A stretch of DNA of 25,069 nt, taken from assembly GCA_047606825.1 (NCBI GenBank), contig JASGDY010000051.1, positions 1 to 25,069 on the forward strand, given 5' to 3'. The DNA is from Rhizosphaericola sp047606825. GTDB taxonomy: Bacteria > Bacteroidota > Bacteroidia > Chitinophagales > Chitinophagaceae. This document shows, piece by piece, positions 13,481 to 20,938 of the stretch (position 1 is the stretch's first letter; each line of letters opens with the position of its first letter). The notes under the pieces were generated by a model. It did not search any database. It was not told the origin of the DNA and was given only the letters and a program-made list of their open reading frames with translations. A program made the translations under genes and the position numbers.

Positions 13481-16258
13481 TTAATCTTTCACCCCGACCA
13501 CCTTGGTCCCAAATCCAAAATGTCCCTCCAAATCCATCCCCTCTAACCAAAACAGATAGTCTGTGGGGTTGCCTGCGGAGTAGAATGAAAGTTTGGCCTC
13601 GCCGTTTTTGTCGGTGACGATAAACGGATTCCAGTAGATGGTGGAGCGCACGTCGGGCAATCCTTGCTGCAACTGGCGGTCGACGTACCGAGGTTGGTAA
13701 AAGGTACGACCGTATGAGAAGGGTTGTGGACGATAGATGTCGGTCGTGGCATTGCGTTTCATGAACGGTCCTTGCTGCCCGTAAGTCGTGATCTCGATAT
13801 AGGTAAAGGCACAACCTGTGACGGGGTTGTAGGCCATTTGTTCGGACGAGTTGAGGAATTGCTGTATGTACGCGGAACTGTATCTGGCGGACTGCATCAC
13901 TTCAATGCCTTTGATGTCCTGCGCCGTATAATATTTGAGGTACTCGGTAACGAACTGAAGATAAGGGTCGATTGTGCCCGCCATCGTTTCTGGGTCATAA
14001 AAAAAGTCGAGCTGTACGCCGTCAAAGACAAATCGAACGATGTTGGCCCCAGATTTATAATATCTTGTCCGCGACCTTCCGCACGTGCCTACATAAAAAC
14101 TCTTGATACGGGATTGCAGTATCTGCAAGAGCGTCGTATCGCCCATTTGTTGCAGGTCTGAACTGGTGATGGCTTGGTCGTATTGCCCGGGACCGTTGAG
14201 GTTGAACGAACCGTCCACGCGTGCCTTCGTGGTGACGGTTACGTCCCAGAGGCTGCTCCTGCCGTATTTTTTTTCCAGATAGCTGTCATATTGGTTGATG
14301 CGGTTTTGCATGGTTGTGTCCATGTTGACATTGGCGGGAAAACGAAACTTGTCATTATAGCTCGTTACTTTGGGAAAAGCATAGCGGTCAATCTTGATGC
14401 CTACGCCAAAGGATTTGTCTTTTTTGTTTTTGGCCTGTATGAAAAACGCCGCCGTGTCGAAAAACGGGAAATCCTGGAAAACGAAACGTCCCTGCGGGTT
14501 GGCGACCGTATCGGCGATAAGGACTTGTTTGCCCTTGCCCATCAGGGTGATATGCGCGTTTTTGAGGCCTTTTCCGAACAGCGAGGTCGCCTTCCCCGTA
14601 ATCCTAAATTCTGGTTCGTTAGGGATGGTCATTTTGGTCGTGTCCCAGTCGTAGCGGACAAATCCCTGCGTCAACATCAATGCGTCCAAAGCTTTTTGCG
14701 TGGTGGGGTCGTCCTTGGCAAAATAGTAGCCCGGCGACTCGACGGTGCCTCTCAGTTCGGCACTCAGCAAAAAGTAGGAACGGATGTTTTCGTCGTTGAG
14801 CGTGTCTTTGGCGACTTGCTGTTGGTCTGTGACCGCCAGTGAAAATAAGCCTTGTACGGGTTTGCCGTCTTTGTCCCGCACGCTGATGCGGAATGGGACA
14901 GAATCGCGCGTCAACACATTGCCCGTCGGTGCGATGGCGATGCGTAGCTGGTCGTGCAGGTTGAGGAAAAACATCCTTTCGTTCAGCAGTTGGCCATTGC
15001 TTTTTTGCAGGACAAGGGAACAGATACCCGTCCGGAAAATCTTTTTGGCAATGGCATATCGATTTTCTTTTTCCTTGAGTGTAAGTCTGCCACCGTACAC
15101 AATCAGGCCTTTCTTTTCGCCGAAAAGTAACAACGGCTGGTGCAGCATATCGTCCGAACATTGGATAACTATGATGATGCTGTCTTTATTGGAATTGGCA
15201 TCGACTTGGACGATCGTCCCGGTGTTTTCGACATTGGGCAGGGAAAAAGTTTCGCCGGTTTGGGTAAGTGTCGCGGTGTAATGTTCCGAGGCATTTGGAA
15301 TAAGGGAAAAAATGCCCATGCCTTTGTCATTGGACGCAAAGGTGCTAACGGTATTGCCGTGGCTGTCGCGTATGCTGCCTTGCACGGCTGTTCCCAGACC
15401 GTTGGCATCGACGGCTTTGAACCCGATATTGTTTTCACAACCGCTCAACAGATGGCCGCTTTCGGGGAGGAACTGCACGTCGATATTGTCGGTCGTCGTT
15501 TCCAGGTTGATAGGGTAGGAGACGCGCGCAACCTTGTTTTCGTCCAGTACGTCGAGGGACACTTGGTTGTTGCGTTTGTTTTTGTCCAAGGCAAAGTTGA
15601 TGTCGAGCGAGCCGTCTGGTTTTGTGGCTGTGTTTTTGGAAAACAGAACTTTTCCTTTGGCGTTGGTAAGGTTGAGCATTACTGTTTTGTCCTCTGCGCG
15701 TCTTCCTGTCGCGTCTTTCAAGGTAAACTGTACACGTATGCTGTCTCTATTGGCTTGCGACGTATGCCGGAACGTATGCACGTCCATCGACCAGTTGCGC
15801 CGACCGCCGAATATTGGAATGTCTTTTTGGAAGAAAAGAGAATCGGGAAAGTTTTCCATCCACCGCGTATAGGCGCGGATATGGTAGTTGCCGGGCGACA
15901 GCATGTCGTCAATCGGTAGCTGTGCATAGCTGCGGCCGTTGACGACATGCAGTCCCAGGCGCTTGACCATCCCATTCGAGGGACTGATGAACTCTATATA
16001 TGCGATGCCGCTCTGCATCGACGGCATATAGTCGTAGGCATCCAACAGATAGACCGAAAACCATATCGTGTCGCCTATGAGGTATGACGGTTTGTCGAAA
16101 TGCATATATAGGATTTCGCGGGGAGCTTTCTGTTGCGTTTTCAGCAAGTTGTCGACGTATTGCTGGAGGCTCTGCGCCTGTGTTGTCTGTAAAAAGAAAA
16201 ATAGTCCCAATAGGATAGTCGCTCTGCGTAATATTTTAGTAGGTCTGTTTTGAGGCAT
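13481..16258 (-). CDS. Large secreted MG2/plug-domain envelope protein
   Basis: The protein is 925 aa from the ATG at 16258. A signal peptide spans ~1-29 (TILLGLFFFLQTTQAQ). An MG2-like macroglobulin domain follows (about 48-145: MHFDKPSYLIGDTIWFSVYLLDA), then further beta-sandwich domains, a carboxypeptidase-regulatory-like repeat near 548-610, and a TonB-receptor plug-like segment around 690-800 (ITSSDLQQMGDTTLLQILQS, then IRFVFDGV-type and KGIEVMQSARYSSAY). It ends with an A2M-like strand domain (TDKNGEAKLSFYSAGNP). There is no outer-membrane barrel, so it is not a TonB receptor. Such proteins are widespread in Bacteroidota and are thought to work at the outer membrane; their function is unresolved. 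The ATG at 16315 would translate the heptanucleotide tract. Confidence 0.85.
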   Translation of the reverse strand: MPQNRPTKILRRATILLGLFFFLQTTQAQSLQQYVDNLLKTQQKAPREILYMHFDKPSYLIGDTIWFSVYLLDAYDYMPSMQSGIAYIEFISPSNGMVKRLGLHVVNGRSYAQLPIDDMLSPGNYHIRAYTRWMENFPDSLFFQKDIPIFGGRRNWSMDVHTFRHTSQANRDSIRVQFTLKDATGRRAEDKTVMLNLTNAKGKVLFSKNTATKPDGSLDINFALDKNKRNNQVSLDVLDENKVARVSYPINLETTTDNIDVQFLPESGHLLSGCENNIGFKAVDANGLGTAVQGSIRDSHGNTVSTFASNDKGMGIFSLIPNASEHYTATLTQTGETFSLPNVENTGTIVQVDANSNKDSIIIVIQCSDDMLHQPLLLFGEKKGLIVYGGRLTLKEKENRYAIAKKIFRTGICSLVLQKSNGQLLNERMFFLNLHDQLRIAIAPTGNVLTRDSVPFRISVRDKDGKPVQGLFSLAVTDQQQVAKDTLNDENIRSYFLLSAELRGTVESPGYYFAKDDPTTQKALDALMLTQGFVRYDWDTTKMTIPNEPEFRITGKATSLFGKGLKNAHITLMGKGKQVLIADTVANPQGRFVFQDFPFFDTAAFFIQAKNKKDKSFGVGIKIDRYAFPKVTSYNDKFRFPANVNMDTTMQNRINQYDSYLEKKYGRSSLWDVTVTTKARVDGSFNLNGPGQYDQAITSSDLQQMGDTTLLQILQSRIKSFYVGTCGRSRTRYYKSGANIVRFVFDGVQLDFFYDPETMAGTIDPYLQFVTEYLKYYTAQDIKGIEVMQSARYSSAYIQQFLNSSEQMAYNPVTGCAFTYIEITTYGQQGPFMKRNATTDIYRPQPFSYGRTFYQPRYVDRQLQQGLPDVRSTIYWNPFIVTDKNGEAKLSFYSAGNPTDYLFWLEGMDLEGHFGFGTKVVGVKD

Positions 16259-16270
16259 GAGACGCGATTT

Positions 16271-16291
16271 TAGTAAAGTTAAAAGGCAAAA
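16271..16291 (-). repeat. T-rich heptanucleotide tract upstream of the MG2/plug gene
   Basis: On the minus strand the units TTTTGCC, TTTTAAC, TTTACTA precede the ATG at 16258 by 12 nt. Units 1 and 2 match those before csaA and uup, in the same orientation relative to the gene. Confidence 0.65.
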
Positions 16292-16437
16292 ATCTTCAAA
16301 GCGGTCGGCGGGCAACTTCTAGCTTTTCACACGGGTTAGAATAATTTTGGATAAGGAGGTTTAACGCCGTGTTACTGAATTTTGGAAAATAGAAAACCGT
16401 CCGACTATAAGTTAATGCCATAATCTGCGATCGATGT

Positions 16438-16815
16438 CTATGCGTTTGTAATTCGCTTTCCGGTAAACGTAATCCGGTTTCCGAAAGGGTCGATGACTTC
16501 CGTCACGATGGAGTCGTCGTCCCAAAACGCAGGGCCGATCCCAGGTTTGTTGTATTTGTAGTCTTTGTCGATGAGCGTTTTATGGAATGATTCGAGGCCG
16601 TCAAAATCGGTAACCATGATGCGTGCGCCGGGAGAGCAGTCGCCGTGGTGTTCCGAAAGGTGGATGCGGATGTCGTGCAACTGGATTTCGAGGTACAGCG
16701 GTGCATGTGCGTCAACGGTGTCGCCCCAGTTAATCCGAAAACCGAGCCAGTCGATATAAAATTCCGCCGCTTTTGCCATGTCAAATATTCTGAAAATGGG
16801 AATTGTCGTGGGCAT
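16438..16815 (-). CDS. VOC/glyoxalase superfamily protein (bleomycin-resistance-like)
   Basis: The protein is 125 aa with the paired beta-alpha-beta-beta-beta modules of the VOC fold. It opens IPIFRIFDMAKAAEFYIDWLGFRINW, continues APLYLEIQLHDIRIHLSEHHGDCSPGARI (residues ~38-66) and ends VTEVIDPFGNRITFTGK (~104-120). The HLSEHHGD motif and the terminal DPFGN.I.F place it in the glyoxalase/bleomycin-resistance-like group. Metal-ligand candidates are His52, His56/57 and Glu106. The substrate is unknown: such proteins bind antibiotics or catalyse dioxygenase or isomerase reactions. It is a single gene, downstream of a hairpin-rich region and 179 bp upstream of the MG2/plug start on the same strand. 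Confidence 0.88.
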   Translation of the reverse strand: MPTTIPIFRIFDMAKAAEFYIDWLGFRINWGDTVDAHAPLYLEIQLHDIRIHLSEHHGDCSPGARIMVTDFDGLESFHKTLIDKDYKYNKPGIGPAFWDDDSIVTEVIDPFGNRITFTGKRITNA

Positions 16816-16922
16816 GATGGTATATCGTTTAGAAGTTTAAGAAAGAAGTTTCCCCATAAAAATAGTCGTTAAATTCAATTTTTTTTTGCTAAATGTTCTT
16901 CAAACCCCGATAAATTTTCGCT

Positions 16923-17066
16923 GTTCGGGATGTTCCGAAGGGCATCCCGAACGTGGGATAAATGCAGATTTATAATCTGCAAAAGCACCACGGATATAAA
17001 TCCGTTTTCATCTGTGGTTCGGGATGCTGCGCTACGCTAACATCCTGAACAGCAACACAATTGTGT
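16923..17066. repeat. Array of hairpins in the long spacer before the DUF2723 gene
   Basis: Five inverted repeats occur in succession: 16923-16932/16943-16952 (GTTCGGGATG, 10 bp perfect); 16963-16970/16974-16981 (TGCAGATT, 8 bp, 3-nt loop); 16990-16995/17000-17005 (ACGGAT, 6 bp); 17017-17026/17041-17050 (GTTCGGGATG with one G-T pair, loop containing GCGctaCGC); and the palindrome ACACAATTGTGT (17055-17066). The GTTCGGGAT arm and the ATT-nnn-AAT design repeat those at 65-168. Confidence 0.85.
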
Positions 17067-17160
17067 GTTAGGTCGTAAAGATATTGAAACTGATATCAAT
17101 TTAATATTTTATTTCTTGATTACTTTGGCGCAAGGGATTTAGCAAGCGATAAAACCACCG

Positions 17161-17188
17161 TTTTGACTCTCTCTTTTTGCCTTTTTCA
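17161..17188 (+). repeat. Short T-rich heptanucleotide tract
   Basis: Four units, TTTTGAC, TCTCTCT, TTTTGCC, TTTTTCA, lie in the gene-free spacer. It is not directly next to a start codon, unlike the other T-rich tracts. Confidence 0.5.
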
Positions 17189-17243
17189 TGCGAATCAAGG
17201 ATTGACAAGGATATGGGTTTCAGCGCCATAGGAGCGCAATTAT

Positions 17244-17356
17244 GGTAGTATCGATTACAATAAAGATTCTTAAGTTCCGTAGGAACGACCTTATAGAATG
17301 ATAATGATAAGGTCGCACCTGCGGAACTCCATAAATCTACTGTAATTATTGCTACC
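17244..17356. repeat. Long imperfect inverted repeat (~50-nt arms)
   Basis: Arms 17244-17294 and 17307-17356 enclose a 12-nt loop. The inner 22 bp (17273-17294 with 17307-17328, starting AGTTCCG and ending ACCTTAT) match at 19 of 22 positions; the outer part pairs GGTAG and ATTACA blocks with small gaps. A small hairpin GTTCC-gta-GGAAC sits inside at 17274-17286. Flanks carry a further hairpin-like GCGCCATAGGAGCGC (17223-17237) and AGTCC/GGACT (17364-17379) followed by TTTTT. There is no coding potential; it could be a MITE-like or structured-RNA element. Apart from these repeats, 16816-17494 holds only the DUF2723 promoter box. Confidence 0.8.
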
Positions 17357-17460
17357 GAAAGATAGTCCAGTCTGGGACTTTTTCAACCCTTGATTCCCCT
17401 TTTTCGGTAAAAAATACTGCCAAATTCAAAATAGCTGTCTTATATATCGACTGTTTACAA

Positions 17461-17468
17461 TAAGTTTG
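17461..17468 (+). promoter_or_regulatory. -7 promoter box (TAAGTTTG) for the DUF2723 gene
   Basis: It is a perfect TAnnTTTG match 26 nt before the ATG at 17495, predicting a leader of about 20 nt. Confidence 0.5.
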
Positions 17469-17494
17469 CGACACTAAAAAATCCATAAGCTGAT

Positions 17495-20400
17495 ATGAAT
17501 TTTAAACGGATCAATAATATTACCGGCTGGGTGATAGGCATTTTTGCGTGTGTTGTCTATATCATGACCTCGGAAGCCGGCGGTAGTCTTTGGGACTGCG
17601 GCGAGTTTGTCAGTAGCTGCTTCAAGGTGCAGATACCGCATCCGCCGGGTGCGCCTTTGTTTATATTGCTGGGACGGTTTTTCATCGTCCTTTTTGGCGG
17701 TGGCGGCGAGCACGCTGCCAAAGGTGTAAATGTCATGAGTGCCGTCGCCAGCGGCATGAGCATCCTGTTCCTGTTCTGGTCGATCACGCATTTTGCGCGT
17801 CGTATCGTGCAGGGAAAAAGCAAGATAAGTGAACTGACTTCCGGACAGATATGGTCCATCATGGCGGCCGGCGCGATTGGAGCTTTGGCCTATACGTTTT
17901 CCGATTCGTTTTGGTACAGTGCCGTAGAGGGCGAGGTGTATGCGTCTTCCGCATTGTGTACTGCCGTTGCCTTCTGGGCGATACTGAAATGGGAACATGT
18001 AGCCGACGAGCCCGGCGCGGATCGATGGATTGTGTTCATCAGCTTTTTGATGGGCTTGTCCATTGGTATCCACTTGCTGAACCTGTTGACGATTCCGGCG
18101 TTGGTGATGGTGTATTATTTCCGGAGGAGAGGCGGTTTGGACTATGCACGTATCCGAAAATATTTTGTTCGGGGGATTTTGATTGCGGGTGGTTTGGCGT
18201 TCATTGGTGGCTTTGTCATGGCGAATGGCGATACCACGGACAACGTCCCGATGGATTCGACGTATCCGATGCTGATGTTGTTCGGTACGCTGATTTGTAT
18301 TGGTATTTTGTTCCTGATAGAACGTGCCAACAAAAAAGACAAGTCCAAAAAAGAACTTTTCGGTGGGGCCTATATTTTCTTTGTATTGAGCGTGGTCATA
18401 TTGGGTGTCGTGCAGGTCGGCGTCATCCAGGAGACGGTGAAGATTGCCGGCAGGTTTGACGTGTTCTTCGTCAATAGTCTGGGTATGCCGTTCTTCAGCG
18501 GGTTCACGTTTTTCTTTATCCTGTTGGCCGTTGCGATTTGGTATTTCCTGCGTTTTGCGAACAAAAAAGGACTGCCTAACCTGCGCTTGGCGATGTGGTG
18601 CCTGTCGTTTATGCTGGTCGGTTACAGTTCGTACCTGACGACGATGATACGCAGTAGTGCCGATCCTTCCATAGACATGTTCAAGGTGGACAACCCCCTG
18701 AGTCTTGCGGGTTATCTTGGTCGAGACCAATACGGTGATTTTCCGATACTGTACGGACAGAAATTTACCGCGCGCCCCGTCGATATCAAGTACGATGAGA
18801 TGAAATACCAAAAAGGTATCGGCGAAAACGGCAAGGACGCCTATATTCCCATTGGTAAATCCATGCACTATATCTATCTTCCGGAAGACAAAATGGTGTT
18901 TCCGCGCGTGTGGAACGGTAGTCAGGACCGAGGACAGGCCGACTACTACGCACAGTTCCTCGGTATTGGTAAAAACCAAAACGGAAGCTACGAAGACGGT
19001 CGCCCGACTTATGGCGACAATATCAAATTCTATATCGGTTATCAGAACTATTACATGTTCCTGCGCTATTTCCTTTGGAATTACAGCGGTAAACAGGACG
19101 ACGTCCAGGGACGCTATATCGGCAATGCGCGCGACGGTAACTGGATTACGGGTATCAGTTTTATCGACAATTTCTTCTACGGCGACCAGAGCGCGTTGCC
19201 GGACAGCATCAAGAACAGCAAGTCGCACAACACGATGTTTGCATTGCCGCTGATATTGGGGTTGATTGGCCTTTTCTTTCATTTCAAACGCAAAGGTCCG
19301 GATGCGCTGGTGGTGTTCCTGTTGTTTTTCCTGACGGGTTTTGCAATCATCATCTACCTCAACCAGGCAGGCAACGAACCACGTGAACGTGACTATGCCT
19401 TTGCCGGTGCAACCTACGCTTTTGCGATATGGATTGGCCTCGGGATGTTGAACGTGCAGGAATGGATTGGCAAAAAAGCCAACGCCAGAACGGCACTTGC
19501 CGTTTCGTTCCTCGTCTGCTTCTTTGCCGTTCCCGTATTGATGGGCCAACAGGAATGGGACGACCATGACCGCAGCAAAAAACAGTTGGCACGTGACCTC
19601 GCGAAAGACTATCTGGAAAGCTGCGCACCCAATGCCATTTTGTTTACATTTGGCGACAACGACACTTATCCGTTGTGGTACGCACAGGAAGTCGAGGGCA
19701 TACGTCCTGACATCCGCGTCATCAATACAAGTCTTTTGGGTATCGACTGGTATATCAACGAACTGCGCCACAAGGTCAACAACAGCGACAGCATCGACGT
19801 GATATTTTCCAAAACGCAGATTCAGGGACAGAAGCGTGATTATGTCCCCTACAGTCCCAAGGACAATATCCCCGCCAACCAATATTACGACCTGTACGAC
19901 CTGATGAAAAACTATGTCGGCAGCGACGACCCCACCAAGATGAACCAGACGCAGGGTGGTGACATGGTCAACACCTTCCCCGTTAGGAATGTGTCCGTAC
20001 CTGTTGACCTCAACCTCGTGCGCCAAAACGGGACGGTCAATGCGGACGACTCTGTTGTCTCGTCTGTCAATTTCCAGATCGGCAAATCAGCCCTGTACAA
20101 AAACGACTGGGCAATACTTAACATCATCGCTGCTAACAAGTGGAAACGTCCGATATATTTTACCAGTCCGTATGACGAATTGGGATTTGGACAGTACCTG
20201 CGCCGCGACGGCTTGACCTATCGTCTCGTTCCGGTACTGAACAAGGACGAACAGACAGATGCCATCAATACCAACTGGATGTATGACAAGGCGATGAACA
20301 AGTTTGCCTTCGGTAACGCTAATATTCTCGGTGTGTATTTCGACGAGGAAAACCGTCGCCATCTCAACACCATCCGCCAGTCTTACGCCATTTTGGGTAT

Positions 20401-20788
20401 CGACCTTGCCTCCAAAGGCAGGAAAGACGATGCACGCAAAGTGCTGGAAAAAGCGGACAAGATGATGTTGCAGGAAAACTTCCCTTACGGTATGGTCTCC
20501 ATCGGCAACCAGCACAACCGTATGTCCATGATGTTCCTTCAGGCTGCCTTGATGGCGGACGACAAACCTTTGGTGGACAAAGTATATAAATCGATCAAAA
20601 AAGACCTCGACCAACAGGTGCGTTACTACAATGCCTTGACGGGACAGAATGCCGACAACATGGCCTACGACAAACAGATGTCCATGCAGTTGCTGGCGAT
20701 GATGGAACAGATGATGAAGCAATACGCCGAACCCAAAAACTCCGCACTGGAACATGGGCAAGTCCTCCAGAGCGACAGCGGTAAATAG
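17495..20788 (+). CDS. DUF2723 GT-C-fold membrane glycosyltransferase-like protein
   Basis: This 1097-aa membrane protein has about ten hydrophobic segments in residues ~10-395, four more at ~580-690, and a soluble C-terminal part. The first periplasmic loop has SLWDCGEFVSS (Asp34, Glu37) followed by IPHPPGAPLF (49-55), the acidic-loop arrangement expected of GT-C enzymes such as protein O-mannosyltransferases. Other DUF2723 marks are GNEPRERDYAFAGATYAF (~625-643) and TFGDNDTYPLWYAQEVEG (~718-735). The last ~170 residues are helical and could hold TPR-like repeats. Transfer of a lipid-linked sugar in the envelope is an inference from the fold. It stands alone, with a strong terminator 28 nt after its stop. 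A long antisense frame here is a codon-bias shadow. Confidence 0.9.
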   Translation: MNFKRINNITGWVIGIFACVVYIMTSEAGGSLWDCGEFVSSCFKVQIPHPPGAPLFILLGRFFIVLFGGGGEHAAKGVNVMSAVASGMSILFLFWSITHFARRIVQGKSKISELTSGQIWSIMAAGAIGALAYTFSDSFWYSAVEGEVYASSALCTAVAFWAILKWEHVADEPGADRWIVFISFLMGLSIGIHLLNLLTIPALVMVYYFRRRGGLDYARIRKYFVRGILIAGGLAFIGGFVMANGDTTDNVPMDSTYPMLMLFGTLICIGILFLIERANKKDKSKKELFGGAYIFFVLSVVILGVVQVGVIQETVKIAGRFDVFFVNSLGMPFFSGFTFFFILLAVAIWYFLRFANKKGLPNLRLAMWCLSFMLVGYSSYLTTMIRSSADPSIDMFKVDNPLSLAGYLGRDQYGDFPILYGQKFTARPVDIKYDEMKYQKGIGENGKDAYIPIGKSMHYIYLPEDKMVFPRVWNGSQDRGQADYYAQFLGIGKNQNGSYEDGRPTYGDNIKFYIGYQNYYMFLRYFLWNYSGKQDDVQGRYIGNARDGNWITGISFIDNFFYGDQSALPDSIKNSKSHNTMFALPLILGLIGLFFHFKRKGPDALVVFLLFFLTGFAIIIYLNQAGNEPRERDYAFAGATYAFAIWIGLGMLNVQEWIGKKANARTALAVSFLVCFFAVPVLMGQQEWDDHDRSKKQLARDLAKDYLESCAPNAILFTFGDNDTYPLWYAQEVEGIRPDIRVINTSLLGIDWYINELRHKVNNSDSIDVIFSKTQIQGQKRDYVPYSPKDNIPANQYYDLYDLMKNYVGSDDPTKMNQTQGGDMVNTFPVRNVSVPVDLNLVRQNGTVNADDSVVSSVNFQIGKSALYKNDWAILNIIAANKWKRPIYFTSPYDELGFGQYLRRDGLTYRLVPVLNKDEQTDAINTNWMYDKAMNKFAFGNANILGVYFDEENRRHLNTIRQSYAILGIDLASKGRKDDARKVLEKADKMMLQENFPYGMVSIGNQHNRMSMMFLQAALMADDKPLVDKVYKSIKKDLDQQVRYYNALTGQNADNMAYDKQMSMQLLAMMEQMMKQYAEPKNSALEHGQVLQSDSGK

Positions 20789-20816
20789 CTAAACGCCTAA
20801 AAAAGTTGGCTAAATC

Positions 20817-20851
20817 AAACAGTCCCACGGTTTTAAACCGTGGGACTGTTT
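20817..20851. terminator. Strong bidirectional intrinsic terminator
   Basis: AAACAGTCCCACGGTTT (20817-20833) pairs with AAACCGTGGGACTGTTT (20835-20851), a perfect 17-bp arm palindrome followed by T-rich sequence on both strands. It terminates the DUF2723 gene and, from the other side, murA. Confidence 0.92.
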
Positions 20852-20865
20852 TTGTTTGGATTAAT

Positions 20866-20895
20866 CTATCGGTCGGTGAGGACACTGACCAGTAG
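20866..20895. repeat. GGTCGG palindromic element, copy 2 (partly decayed)
   Basis: CTATCGGTCGGTG (20866-20878) and CACTGACCAGTAG (20883-20895) form a hairpin with one G-T pair and a two-base mismatch in the outer stem. It shares ATCGGTCGG, the GACAC spacer and GACC with the copy at 12179-12206. Confidence 0.7.
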
Positions 20896-20938
20896 CTTTG
20901 TACATTTTTGCCTTTGCGAAGTATATTTATAGTTCCCG

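Noticed and set aside
16353..16392. AAGGAGG at 16353-16359 followed by GTG and a 7-codon frame, preceded by TAATTTTG (16342-16349)
   Set aside because: A textbook ribosome site and promoter box, but the frame is tiny and no plus-strand gene follows, so a leader peptide has nothing to lead; probably chance.
17474..20026. Very long open frame (850 codons) on the minus strand opposite the DUF2723 gene
   Set aside because: The plus strand encodes a coherent membrane protein with family motifs; the antisense product is His/Gln/Arg-rich low-complexity sequence typical of a codon-bias shadow.
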